NCBI GenBank assembly: GCA_029531795.1
Contig: JAPEIS010000009.1
Span: 1,488,001 to 1,552,000 of the forward strand
Direction: 5' to 3'
Length of the DNA: 64,000 nucleotides
Source: Sclerotinia nivalis
Lineage: Eukaryota > Ascomycota > Leotiomycetes > Helotiales > Sclerotiniaceae
Position numbers and translations under genes: made by a program. Positions 47,934-60,858 of this stretch are shown piece after piece. Each line of letters begins with the position of its first letter. Position 1 is the stretch's first letter. Below the pieces are notes generated by a model. It searched no databases, was not told the origin of the DNA, and saw only the letters and a program-made list of their open reading frames with translations.

Positions 47934-49592
47934 ATGACCACCAGTCTTAAGCGCAAAGCTAGTCAAGAATTAACTCACAACTCGATAGAGGTTACTGAGG
48001 TATGTCCTGATCTTCAAAAGGTTAAGTTATCCAAGAATATGGGAGCTAACACATTCTTTTAGCCGATTCAAGGGGAAGAAATGTTCGAGACTATAATGGG
48101 CTGGTTTTGGGGAGCCCTAGAATGGCTTCGTAGAAGGGTCGATCCATCATACACAGATATGACCTATAGTAATATTGATGGTAAGCGGTGCAACTACAAA
48201 TCATATTATCAACTGTACTAAGAATTCTAAACAGTAATCACTGACGAACATATCCAAAGGGCAGAAGCGAGAGAAGATGGGTCTACGGCAGTCAAGCGGC
48301 AGAGAAATAAATCAAAGAATCGCGCGCACAGGAGATACTCATCACATCAACGAAAAATAATACCAACAAATATGAATCAAGCGGACAGCTTGTCGGAAGA
48401 AGAGCTGAGAGCGAAAGCCGATGCACAATGGATCCCGCCAGCGTTTGGTGCTCCTACGAAACCTGTAGAACGAGAAGTCGTAGTAATTTCAGATGATGAA
48501 GAGGAAGTCAAAGAGGAGAGGCCAAAATCAATAGCGGATGCGCTGCGATCGCAGCGTTCACCCAGGTCTCCACCCATCCGCCTACAACCGATGAGACTAC
48601 AGAGACGCACATCTGCAGTCCAAGATGGGAGTTCTTTACATGAGCGTTTGGCCGATTTATTGACCCTAGATGATGATAAAGAGGATGAGACTGGACGTTC
48701 GCCGTTTGCTATCTCGACGCGAGCTCAAGAGAAAATGAAGAGGGATGCCGAAGCGCGCAAACTCAAGGAAAAACAAGAAAGAATTCGAATTGCGAAGGAA
48801 CGCAGATTGACACGGCGAGATCCATCGAATCGTTTAGTCCATGCGTTGGACGACAAATGGGAGAACATCATACGTGAAGCTTTAGATCGTGCTAGAAAGA
48901 ATGAGAATTTGCCAATAACGGAATCGCAGGGCGGCACTCCATTACATTACAAGGATTTTGGGACTCTACTGGTCAAAAACTCATGGCTCAACGACGAGAT
49001 TATCAACACTTACATTGAATGGGTGGTGGAAGCTGCGAACGAGTTCGCTAAAGCCGAGGCAAAAGCTTTTGGTGAACCTGTTGGAAAGGTGCCAAAATTC
49101 ATAGCACATAACAGTTTCTTTTACGAAAACTTGGACAAGAAAGGGCCAAGCAGTACACAGCGTTTGATGAATAGGAAGAAAGCGCCTGGGGCCTCCCTGC
49201 TTCAGGTTGACACTGTGTTTGTTCCTATCTGCAGAGGTAGTCATTGGACTGTAGGAGTGGTGAGGCCGATAGCTAGAACTATCGAGTATTTCGATAGTTT
49301 GCAAGGATCTTCAAACACATTCACCAGACTGATGCGTGGATGGTTGAAATTTCAACTCGGTGCGGACTACAAAGAGGATGAATGGAAGACACCAAATACT
49401 GGATGTACTCGACAGATGAATGGCTATGATTGTGGAGTATTCGTCTGTACAAATGCTCTTTGTGTTGCTCTGGGCGTCAATACGGATTGTTATAGTGGGA
49501 CGGATATGGCGACCATGAGAAGGAATATCGCTGCTCTCTTAATAAATAAAGGTTTCCAAGGGGATTTTGCTTGGGGCCTAGGGGTATTTTAA
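47934..49592 (+). CDS. Ulp1-like SUMO protease (peptidase C48)
   Basis: Three exons (47934-47999, 48063-48180, 48235-49592) sum to 1542 nt, 513 residues. The C-terminal 220 residues are the C48 cysteine peptidase: the WLNDEIINTYIEW entry motif, catalytic His398 in GSHWTVG, Asp415 in EYFDSLQG, and Cys461 in QMNGYDCGVF with the oxyanion Gln just before. The enzyme matures SUMO and removes it from targets, usually at the nuclear envelope. The N-terminus has a basic start (LKRKAS), an acidic SUMO-interaction-like patch VVVISDDEEEV near 140 and a long Lys/Arg/Glu helix just before the protease. The first small exon was chosen because both junctions match phase and give an in-frame Met. Confidence 0.88.
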
Positions 49593-50326
49593 ATGTATCA
49601 AGTGTTTTTACGACAGGCGTTTTAGGAGGAACAAAGGAAACGATACCCATTCTATGTTGTATAAAAATAGCAGATTGCTAGAAGGTTTACAAACGCATTT
49701 GATAGATGGAGTCTTGGACAAGGAAAGAAGAGCCGAGGCAATAAAGTTCATTGGGTGGATGAGATGGCTCGGATGTTTATGATTGACATGAACATATGCA
49801 GAAGATGGCATGGTCTCAAATTTTAGACCCCATCTGATAAAAAAAGCCCTTGTGCCTGCTTAGTACTTACATATGCTAGCTAGTAGGTTGGATCACAATG
49901 GGATTAGAAAATGAATGATATATTATAATTCAAAACTTGTATGGATAAACAATAACAATATCAATTTACAATATCAATATCAATGTCATTGTCAACATCA
50001 TGATCCAAAGCTATCATTACTACAATCACATCACAACAAACAAAACCAACATTCACCCCGGTTAAAATGCTTCACCCCCACAAACTGCAGTTCATCCTTC
50101 TAGAATCCCCACTAAACTCAAATACACCGAAACCCCGGTGCCAACCTCAATCCCACATCTGCAGGTCGTCGTCCAATACACCTTCTTCGCAGTTTAAACA
50201 AGATACTATCTTTGTGAATATCAATCGAATTTACATGGACGAAAGTACCAAATCTTGTACATAGAGGCGCAAGACAATATCGATTTGGTTTAACGCGAAT
50301 GATAGAAGGGAAGTCTCCAAGATAAG
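49593..50326. other. Intergenic
   Basis: Between two plus-strand genes; AT-rich, with a CAATATCAATATCAATG-type repeat near 49950-49990. No gene seen. Confidence 0.5.
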
Positions 50327-53300
50327 ATGGCGATGGCCAAGAAGGCACGGCAGAGAATAAGTTATGGTATGTTTACAGCCCCTGATCCCGTTTCGTGTTA
50401 TGATGTCGCTTTTAATTTTCTTTATAAATTATGGCGAAAAGATCAAAAAGATTGCTCGAAAGCTAATTAATGCATCTGCTTGATTATAGTCTTACCACTT
50501 GCGAATTCTCCGGGCGGTCATAGGTTGGGTGTAAATGGTTTGGCCGTGGATAGTGAGCAGTCAATTTTGTGAGTTTGTGGTTTTTGTGTTGCATTTTTAC
50601 TTCTGTTTGTCCTCTGTTAGTGGAGATGCGAGAGAGACAAATATTGGCAGACAATGGGCGCATTGGTTAACAAGACAAAGATATTCAGGAGGACGAGACG
50701 GTGCTATTTGCGCCTGGGATTTAAATCTTGATCTGCGACCGAAAGAATCCTCCGTCAAGGACCCATTCGACGAACCATCCTCCGAATCTAAACCAAAGTC
50801 TGCGACTACATTTAGAGCGCAAACTCAAGCTCACACGCACTGGGTTAACGACATGGTACTCGCGAAAAATAACACGGCGCTGGTGAGCGCATCGAGCGAT
50901 TTGACTGTGAGGGTTTGGAGACCTTTGGAGAGAGACAATGAACCGGTGACAATTGGTCAACATGCGGATTATGTGAAGTGTCTGGCCAGTCCTGGTAGTG
51001 CCGCAAATTGGGTTGCTTCGGGTGGACTGGATCGACGAATCTGTCTCTGGGATTTAAATGGAGCTGGAAAACAACTCGAGATTGAAGTGGGGGATGAGGA
51101 TACTTCTGAGAAGGGATCAGTGTATGCATTGAGTACTGGAAGCCATATACTAGCGGCTGGAGGACCGGAATCAATTGTGCGACTATGGGATTCGAGGACT
51201 GGGAAGAGAATTACGAAATTTGTTGGCCACACGGATAATGTTAGAGATATATTGATTAATCAAGCGGGCGATATGATTATGACAGCGAGTTCGGATCAGA
51301 CAGTCAAAGTATGGAGTATGACGGCTGGAAGATGTATGCATACCCTCACTATGCATAATGATAGTGTTTGGTCGCTGTTCTCTGAGGATCCTTCACTTGG
51401 CGTCTTTTACAGTAGTGATCGCTCTGGGTTGGTTGCCAAAACGGATATCAGAGGTACATTAGGAGAATTAGATGATGGGATTTCGCTGGCGCTGGCGCAA
51501 GAGAATGATGGCGTTACTAGAGTTATTGCTTCCGGGGAACATATCTGGACGGCGACATCGAGTTCCTCTATTAATCGCTGGGCAGATGTCGATACTGGAT
51601 CAGATCTACAATTACCGGAAGCTTACCAGCGCCATCGTGCTACTAGCTCAGTGTCGAGACCTAGAGGGGCTTCGCCTCCCATCAACAATGGAAATTCTAA
51701 GAAAGAGATTCCTCTAAAATCAATCTTGAGGATATCAAATACGGCAAGCTTCCCAGCGCCAACTGTAAGAGACTCGGATTCTGTCACCAACTTCTCAATG
51801 ATGAGCGGTGGAAAGAAAGCTTCCGAGCCAATCGTGGATCCGGATTTGGGATTGATTGTTCCTATTCATGCATTACCTGAAGAAACTATTGAGGGACAAC
51901 ACGGTCTAGTGAAGCACAAGCTTTTAAATGATCGCAGAAGGGTTTTGACCCTAGATACTGCTGGAGATGTGTTAATGTGGGATCTTCTCAAGGTGGGTGA
52001 ATTTCGTTTAGAAGTTACAGGTGGAGGGCTAATATACGATTTAGTGCGTGCCTATTCAATCTTTCGGAAAATGTCATCTCGAAGATGTAGAGCCAGAGGT
52101 TAACACAATGGAAGCTGTGGCGCCTTGGTGTTCATTGGATACTAGAACTGGTCGATTAGCTGTTGTTTTAGAGGAGTATAATTGTTTCGATGCAGAGATG
52201 TATGCAGATGAACTGGAAATAAAGGATGATGTCGAGTTTAGAGAAGACCAAAGAAGTAAGTTTTTTCTTTAAGGAGACAAGGGCTATAACGCTTACATTT
52301 TATGTAGTAAACCTAGGAAAGTGGATATTAAGGTATATTTTCTCGAGACTGGTTGACGAGCAAATCAAGAAAGATGAAGTCCACCGCGCCGAGCTCAATG
52401 AAATTGTCAAAGCAAGACAAGAAGCCAATCCACCTATCTCAATCAATATACCCAATGCCTCTACAACTGCCTGGGATCAACAAGGAACCTCAACTCCTCG
52501 AGCAAATGGTAATCATTATCCTGCAACCCCAGGAATGGGTATTGGTATTGCTACTCCTGGACCCGGAAGTCACCTACCTTCCGTATCTGAAGATGGTGGG
52601 CCATTAGACAAGAGGGGATCACAAGCAAGCAGGAGCTCAGTGGAAAAGCCAGACTACTTTGGAAGCTCAGCAATTTCAAACGACCCTCCTAAGCAACCAG
52701 TTGTAACTAACAGCGACAGTCAAGAGCCTAAATCTCCAGCGATGGATCCTGAAAAGGAAAATAATGGCAAGGACAGCAGCACATCGTTTGGCAAGAAGTT
52801 CCGTAAGGGAATGTCTTTTGGAACCAAGAAACTCGGTCGTTCCTCCTCAACTACTATGGATAAACCAGTTGCATTGGACGACAACAAAGACAAAGCCACA
52901 GACGAAGGATCCGAATCTTCTGAAGCAGGTGATAAAATTCCTGCTGAAAAAGAAGTTGAGGATAATTTCAATGGAGTGATACAGAAAATTCGCAATGAAT
53001 ACGACAAATTAATTGCGGAGAACCCGGCTCAAGAGGTTGAGAGTGGTATTACACCTAGTTTGACACCTGAGACACCTGTTCTAAAGATCCCTGGTGGTAC
53101 TACGATTATTATCCAGGAAGAAACGAGTGGTGGTGTCAAGGATCTTTATAGAGGTAGTGTAGAGACAGTAGGTGAAGACGCCGATATTATTACCGAGAAG
53201 GCTCCAATGTGGTTGGGTGAATTACTTCTAAAGGTATGTATCTATCTATCTCTTCCTTCTTCTATCTCCCACGCCTCAGTCATCCTCGTAACGCAACAAC

Positions 53301-53921
53301 TAAGAAAGAAGCAGAATAAAATACCACTCAAAGATCCCGTCAAAGTCTCATTCATCCTTCAGCCATACCAAGATATCCTCCCCTCTATTGCAGGACCGGA
53401 TGGTAATGCGAGACTTAATGCCAATCGCATGTTGAGAGTCAAGAAGATTCTTGCGTATGTGGCGGAGAGGATCGAACCGGCGAGTGAGCAGCCAAAACCA
53501 GAGGTTATGAAGCCAGAGGATTATCTGGATTTGTATTGTTATGAACAGGTTTGTCACTCATTCGATTTCCCCTATATTATCTCCTGTCCATCCATCATCA
53601 TTTCCCTGAAGTTCTTCCGCGGGACGAGGCCTTTGTGTTCAGGTTAACGAGGCTAACCAAACCCTCAATCAGAAACTCCCCATAACAATGTCGCTCGCCA
53701 CCCTGCGCGCACACGTCTGGAAGGGCGGCGCGGATGTAATGTTGTATTATAAAAGTAATGGGAGGAGAAGTATTAAATATGAAAAGCTTACGGAAGAATC
53801 TGTAGAGGGTGAGCAGAATGTTGGGGGTCTTGGATCCGGGACTGGAATTACTGGAGCTGGTGTTGGTTCTGGTACTGCGGCGCCAGTTACTAGGGGCAAT
53901 ACTACTTCTTTTGTTGGTTAA
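50327..53921 (+). CDS. WDR48/UAF1 homologue, WD40 activator of deubiquitinases
   Basis: Seven exons (50327-50366, 50490-50568, 50681-51992, 52045-52255, 52308-53233, 53315-53548, 53673-53921) sum to 3051 nt, 1016 residues. The N-terminal 330 residues hold WD40 repeats ([53 protein letters not shown]). A linker leads to the WDR48 C-terminal region (DUF3337): [37 protein letters not shown] and a SUMO-like end ([18 protein letters not shown]). UAF1, yeast Duf1 and fission-yeast Bun107 bind and activate USP-type deubiquitinases; that role is inferred. Exon 6 was started at 53315 because [12 protein letters not shown] matches the family. ATGs at 50327 and 50333 are both possible starts. Confidence 0.88.
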
Positions 53922-54757
53922 TAGATATGTGCCGGAACAGGGCTTGAGAATGGCGAGGGGATTAAGGGAAGAAGAGAGAAGAAAGGGGATTTTCGGTGAT
54001 GCGTAGATCCATGGCGTGTTAAGGGGAGAAGGCCTATTTAGAATAGCGAAATGGAACGAAGATGTGGATTCATGAATGGGTTTTGAAACCTCTCTCGAAC
54101 AGAAAGTAGATAGTAGGTAGGGTTTGTTATTCCGCTAGCTTGAAATTGAAATTCAATTGGCGGATGTGAGATTTAGGGGGAAACAATATTCCTATATTAT
54201 ACTATACTATACTATCTTGGTTTATATCTATCTTTTTGATTGCGCTGAAGGAAAATTGAGGGAGTGGAGTTTCTGCTAGATGTGAGATGTTAATATCTAA
54301 GTCTTACAACGAGATATATAATCCTTTCCACTATTATAAAGATAAATAATACGATATAATCATGTATATAATCACACCGAAAGACCGAAAGAAATACAAT
54401 CTTTATTTATCATTCCTCGCTTTTCGGAGGGTATGAATTGCAAGGTTTTGATATTTTGATGTTTTGATGAGGGGGATGTAATCTTATTTACTCGTATTTT
54501 CCAAAATTAAAATTGATGGAATATAATATGTTAGGAAAAGATCTGTCTGCTGAGGTGTTGTGTGTGGAGATTGATAATCCTGGAGAATTTGTGTCTGTGG
54601 AAGTAGCGAGTGAGGCGGACTGGATACGATGCATTGAGGACTAGTCGGCATTTTTGGTGTATATTTGTATTGGGCTTTTGAGACGTGTTGAGGGAGGTCT
54701 GGGTTCTCGTTTTATGTTGTTAGAATTTCATAATGCACTGCCTTTTGAGATGGGTAC
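53922..54757. other. Intergenic
   Basis: 3' flank of the WDR48 gene, AT-rich, up to the LTR-like insertion. Has a short TATAC repeat (about 54195-54215). No gene seen. Confidence 0.5.
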
Positions 54758-55284
54758 TGTGAGAATTCCTAATAAGTTATTAAATCACTTAATAATATTT
54801 ACCGAACCAATGGTTATATGATCACGTAATATATTAATAATATGATTTCATATTATTAAATTTTATTATTATATAAAATTTCGATCATATATCATATCAG
54901 AATGATTTATAATGGAATAGAATGAAATGGAAGCATATAGAATTTCCTTATTCTCAGATTGAATACTATTGGTTATTATTTCCTTTTATTATATAAAATG
55001 ATTCTATAAGATTCGATTTAAATCGATCTTATTTATAATCATAGAATAGTGTAGAATCTCATTAAAATCTATAAATACGAAGATCTTCTTCAAAGAATTC
55101 TTCGAAAAAGCAAGCAGATAAAAATTCAATATTCAATATATATACAAGTCTGACTTCAACTCTATCATTCATATATTCGATCACTCCTAAGCTAAATACG
55201 ACTAAGTCTTCCACTATTATAATAAATAATATTATAGTATTATTATTTTATTATTTATTATTATCCGATCAATCTCCTCCGAGA
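54758..55284. mobile_element. Uninterrupted 527-bp LTR-like element (solo LTR?)
   Basis: Flanked by the 5-bp target duplication GGTAC (54753-54757, 55285-55289). It matches the two arms of the split copy at 6322-6476 and 12115-12508, in the same orientation. It starts TGTGAGAATTCC and ends CTCCTCCGAGA. It is AT-rich, without an open frame. It lies between the converging WDR48 and TYW4 genes, 148 bp from the TYW4 stop codon. Confidence 0.85.
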
Positions 55285-55431
55285 GGTACTTCTTTGGCAT
55301 TCAACTCATCGATGCGAAGAAGGAAGTAGAGCAATAAGTCTTGAATTGGTGTATGTCACAAAATCTTTAATCTCAGCCCCGCGCCGTCTCTGCATCAGAT
55401 ATGCAACAAAAGCTCATATGAACATCAGCGC

Positions 55432-58400
55432 TTATGTTGCCTTTTGAATAAACTCATCCGCCAATCTCTGCAAATAAAATCCCCGAACATCCGTAGGTAG
55501 GTTTTCGAAAGACTTCACCACCTTCGCAATATCTTGTCTACCTTTCTCATATGCTTGTAGATCCCGATTGCCATATACATCTTTTCCCGCTGCGTATCCA
55601 TTGCGGAGGTTGCGGAAGAATATATTGACAGCCACGCTTATGTCAGAGGTAGGTGAGGCTGTGTGTAGCCAGAGTGAAGGTAAGAAGAGTATGTCACCTG
55701 GTTGAAGTATGACTTCATGTGGATGAGCATGTGAGAGTCTAGGATCGCCAAGGTTTTCAAAAACATTGATACTTGAACTTGAAGCGCCTGCGGCGAAATC
55801 GAAATATTTGACATCGGAGGGTGGGAAAAGTAGAAGACGTTTAGAGCCTCTAACTTGGCAGAGAACATTGGCCATAACCTAATGTTATTAGCACTTGGCT
55901 TGTACGTGGTAATGTAACAGGACAAGACTTACATCATAATGTAACCACATGTTCACAGGTCCAGAAATACGTAATGGAGAGCTATGTGCGTTATGCGTAA
56001 CGGATGCCAACTCTGGAGGTAGTTGAAAGTCGGCGGAAATCGAAGGGTAATCTTTCACAATATCGGCAGGGAGTTCCGATGCCTTTTCTGCAGATAGTGA
56101 ACGTAGATAGAGCTTACTTCCTTTTTCTACCTCATCTAGAAAGTCGCCAAATTTCTTCGTTACATATGTAAAGTTTTTTGAGCTGAAGTTCATATGCTCC
56201 GTTGATGCTTCATGCACAATAACCTACTATAATTAGAGATAATTTGTTGCAAGAATGGGAAAACACTACTTCTCTATCAGCATCAACTTTATCTTTTAAG
56301 TAGTCAGAGGTCCATTCTTTAGTGCAAACACCAATGTCTACTCCTTCAAGGATGACAGGTTTGCCGGCATCAAGGATTTTGTCGAATTCCATAGACGAGT
56401 TGAGCTTTACCCGTGGTACTTTGACCAAGCTTTGAGTTCCTGGAGTTGCGCTCAGAAGACTGGTAGACATTGGTTTAGGGGAAGGAGCTCCATCAATGGT
56501 GCGCATAAACTTCCATGGCCCACGCAAATTATCGTACGTTACACCATTGCTAGCTTCCGAAGTATCAGAACGCTTCACAGTTAATGAATAACAGCCTTTG
56601 TTCCAAAATGTTCCAAATGAAAAGCACACCGCTGAACCGCCCATGATAATGATATCACCGCCGCTTGAGACTGCAGAGGTACCAATGAGAAGTGGTCGTG
56701 GTTCAAGACTGCTTGGCATACTTGAACAACGGACTCCGCCTTCAGCCTTCGTTATGCTCTCGATACTGCTACTACATATCTCATTTGAGAAAGGTAGTAG
56801 TATATCTTTCAGAATACCACCTACTACGACAATATTGCCTTGGTGTATCAGCGTTTGTGCGCCAAAACGAGCAAGAGTTGCTCCGTTTTCGGCCTTTGTG
56901 TTGGGACTGTTAAGAAGTTTAAAGGACATGGAAGGTTGCTACATGACAGTCAGTTAAGACGAGCAACAATATGAGTTAGTTCTAAACTTTACCTCGCCTC
57001 TATATTGCGATATCCCCCATTCCCAAATCTTTTCTTGAACCAGTCCGTCTTCAGTTATGCCACCAGCGATAACTCCAGACCTTGACGTTGGAGGATGAGA
57101 AAACGACGTTTTAGGATAGACAATAAGAGAAGAACCAAAGAAAGCAGGCGGCCGTTCGTTTGAGTTTATACTGCATTTCACCCATCCTTGTTGTCGACTC
57201 CAGATCATGGCATCATCAACTAAAGTCCTTGAGGTACTTTTGCCACCAATCACCATCACATAGCCATTGCCTAAATGGGTAGCCGAATGTCGATATCTCG
57301 GCCGAGGAAGATCATCAACTCTCTCCCAAATGTTCAACCATTTGTGATAAACCCAACAATCTGCTATAGCATTATCTGGCGACGTTCGACCTCCAACTAG
57401 TAGAGATGCACCATCTCCGATTTCCGTGATAGTGTGGCACATACGACTTGATGGCCAAGAATGAGAACCCTGATAATCGAATGAAGTGAAACCAGTATCA
57501 TCTGTGGAGTAAACATCACAAGTACTCACTCGAGTATTAAGGCCCATGCCGGAAAAGTTACCAATAGCATCTTGACCTCCATTCCCAGTCCTTACGGAAA
57601 GTGGGGCAGCAAATCTGCGCTGGCCTTGAGCTTTTGGATATTCGGAGTATGTGCTTGCAGTATGATTAACCCCGGAGCCACTCAAGGTTTGTTCACAGCT
57701 CTCCTGCATCGCTTGACGATGCGCTGTACTAGTATTATCAGCAACGAGTAAAAGATAGTGACAGCCGAACAAAGCGAACTCCTCCCACTCGTCGAAAGGT
57801 TCGACACTGTCTAAAGCAATTCTTTCTTTAGAATCTAGGAAACCTTCAGCACCCCAAAGTTCCCATAGATTGCGTACTAATACCGATGGCCACCCCAGAG
57901 AGCGAAAACGTGTGTCTTGTGCAGCGACAGTTGGATACTTTTTGCAGGCACCCAGAGGTGTACCAAGTTTGTCAAAGTGTGCCATCATAGTTTGAGCAAA
58001 TGGATGACTTATTCCCTCTGGAAGTAGCTGCTCTAGAAGACAAAAACGAGCTGGAAAGTATCAGTTCCACATCCATGGAAACAAGAAAGGAGGAAACAAT
58101 ACCATCCGGGAGTTTATTTGCCCATTGTATTAATGCATCAGCTGACTCGGTAGGCATATATGTGATAGAAACCTCTGCTGTAAATAAGAATGAACATTTC
58201 TCTATATCCACAACTTTTGATATAGTTTCTTCCAGCCGTTTGAGATCTCGTAAGTCACATCCTAGTTGCAAGTACTGATCGCTACTAAGCAATATGTCTC
58301 CGTCTTGAATGATATTCAGGTTAGTGAGCATGGAGTTGAGCTCTGGTGTATTCCGGACCACTGTTTGTTTCTTGACCATTAAGTCTTTATAATCGATATC

Positions 58401-58884
58401 GATGAATTTCACATCTTGAGAAGCTGTAGGATATCTACTCATACATTGCCAAGGAAGGGGGTCACTTTGGGTAAATCAGTGAACAGTAAGTATACTCGAG
58501 TTTTCAAAACCTACTATCCACATCCCAGATTGATGACGACCCTTTGTTTCTCGGATCTCTGCTCTAGGAACTGTTTCACCACATGATCTATGGCTTTCAT
58601 GCGTAGCCAATATCCACGGTTGATAAGAGGGGATCGTCTCAAGGGTTTCTTGACGAAATAACGAAAAAAATGGGGCTCATTTGGAAAGTAAAGACGTTCC
58701 ACACTGCGTTTGGAAACAATACTGCTGTTATTGGTCTAATTTTCATTAACATTCACACATGAGAGGTTATTCAAGTACAAAAACTTACACCCATTATTGA
58801 ATCATCCGTTTTCTGGGCTTTGGCCTGCCCAGAGGATTTTGAAATTTTTGCTGGACGACGCCCATATTGAATTTGTCCTTCCAT
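55432..58884 (-). CDS. TYW4: tRNA wybutosine-synthesising protein 4 (TYW4/Ppm2)
   Basis: Seven exons (58884-58789, 58735-58515, 58464-58103, 58050-56993, 56938-56270, 56223-55933, 55878-55432) sum to 3144 nt, 1047 residues, within the family's usual length. Order: a leucine-carboxyl-methyltransferase-type SAM domain ([15 protein letters not shown] across intron 2; [13 protein letters not shown] across intron 3), Kelch repeats in the middle ([49 protein letters not shown]), then a JmjC domain with the Fe-binding HYD at 897-899 and distal His971 in [11 protein letters not shown]. It methylates and methoxycarbonylates the wybutosine precursor at position 37 of tRNA-Phe. The basic N-terminus ([18 protein letters not shown]) is usual. 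It diverges from Atg18. Confidence 0.92.
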
Positions 58885-59370
58885 TCTTGTAAAACTCTCA
58901 CTTACCTAGAAATATGGGAAGATTCTCCAAAATTCTTAAAGTTTTGTTACCAAAAAAATTGATACAAGATGCTTCATGGACTTTGACATTTTAGTCTAGC
59001 GGCCGACTTACCGAAATTTAGGCGGCGAACCAGCTTCCCAATTCCTGGAGCTCTTTAGAGAGGGAATGGGAAACAACCCCGCGTCCCTCATTATCTTTCT
59101 ACAGTCTGGAGTCTACAGTCTATCATCTATCGAGGAATTCAATATTACGATTCGAAATCAAATGTGCAGCTCATACAAAGGAATATCGATTGCTACAGCT
59201 CAGCTGTCTAGTTGATCTTAGGGATATCCATAGAAGAGCCAATCCTAATCTCCAGCCAAGAATCTTGCGACTACCAATCAACCCTGAGGCTTGCAGTACG
59301 GAGTTCTTGCATTATCCTGGAGAAACATCTTTGCGCAACATAATAGCTTTAAGTCTACTGATTCGCAACT
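58885..59370. promoter_or_regulatory. Divergent promoter region of TYW4 and ATG18
   Basis: 486 bp between the two start codons, the only upstream sequence either gene has. No individual motif is claimed. Confidence 0.5.
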
Positions 59371-60858
59371 ATGAATTATGTTACCTTCAACCAGGACTAC
59401 ACCTGCCTGGCAGTTGGTTGGTGTTCTATCTGACCCAATATCGGGATTTACTAATGCCCCTTCATCAGGAACTGCCAAAGGCTTTCGAATATACCATACC
59501 GATCCATTTTCGAAGATATTCACGGGGGATAATGAGAATGTAACTATAATTGAGATGCTATTCTCGACGTCCTTGGTGGCCATCAAGCAGTCACCTAGAC
59601 ATATTGTAATTCAGAACACTAAGGTACGAGTTGCCATCAACGCAATCATATGTCCATGGAGCTCTGGAAATTACATATACTGACCGTTCTTTACATTCTA
59701 GAGAGGCACGGTTATATGCGAACTCACATTCCCATCTGCGGTTTTGGCAGTGCGACTGAATCGAAAACGATTTGCCGTGTTGTTGGAGGAAGAAATATAT
59801 CTATACGATATTCAGAACATGGGCCTACTATACACAATTTCTACATCAGCAAACCCAAACGCCATATGCGCCCTATCTGCTTCATCGGAAAACTGCTATT
59901 TGGCATACCCATTACCAAAGCCCAGGGAAGAGACGGGAGATAAGAGACCGGCCCATGCACCGCCGCTCTCGCCATACGTCGCACCGACGTCTGGAGAAGT
60001 CCTTATATTTGATGCAAAGTCATTGAAAGCCGTAAATGTGGTTGAGGCACATCGGGCACCACTGTCGTGTATTGCATTGAACAATGATGGAACTTTGCTG
60101 GCAACGGCGTCAGAAACAGGAACAATCATTAGGGTATTCTCGGTACCAGATGGACAGAAACTATACCAGTTTCGAAGAGGCACATATCCATCAACGATTT
60201 TTAGCCTATCATTTAACATGAGCTCTACATTGCTTTGTGTGTCTTCAAATTCGGATACAATCCATATATTCCGACTCGGCGGGCCTGTTACGGGTATGCC
60301 AGAATCCCCACGATCTCCAAACGGTAAAGATAAATGGAGACGATCCCGGAGTTTTGATAGTGACAACGGGTCTCCTCCAGCTGGGACATCACCTGGTAGC
60401 GAGATGGCAGATGTACCAGTCGAAAAATCCAAGTCCACTGGCACTTTTGGGAGCATGATCAGGAGATCATCGCAAATGATGGGTAAAAGTGTTGCCGGAG
60501 TCGTTGGAGGATACCTACCCCAAGCTGTCACAGAAATGTGGGAACCGGCGCGGGATTTTGCTTTCATCAAACTACCGAAAGGAGGAATGGGAGCTACTCC
60601 TCGGAGTGGCCCACTCAAGAGTGTTGTGGCAATGAGTAGTAGCAGTCCCCAAGTAATGGTGGTGACAAGCGATGGAGGTTTTTACATTTACAGTATAGAC
60701 ATGGAAGCGGGAGGAGAAGGAGTCCTAGTTAAGCAGTATTCGTGAGTACCAACCTTGTTATTTTATTGATCTACATATCTTCTAACCAAGTCGGCAGTGT
60801 CCTAGAGGGCGACGACAGTCTAGAGCCGCCAGTTAATCACGTGGGTTATCGTAGCTAG
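59371..60858 (+). CDS. ATG18: Autophagy-related protein 18 (PROPPIN)
   Basis: Four exons (59371-59416, 59469-59623, 59702-60741, 60798-60858) sum to 1302 nt, 433 residues, the usual Atg18 length. It starts [20 protein letters not shown] (first intron inside the glycine codon), has the beta-propeller blades [36 protein letters not shown] and [12 protein letters not shown], and the phosphoinositide-binding FRRG at 224-227. A Ser-rich loop (about 255-300) follows, as expected for blade 6. The protein binds PI3P and PI(3,5)P2 on the phagophore and vacuole with Atg2. The last exon ([11 protein letters not shown]...) is short and was found from the phase-2 donor at 60742. Confidence 0.92.

Noticed and set aside
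60742..60797. Atg18 ending at the TGA reached by reading through 60745
   Set aside because: A GTGAGT donor at 60742 and an acceptor at 60797 give the expected [11 protein letters not shown] tail.
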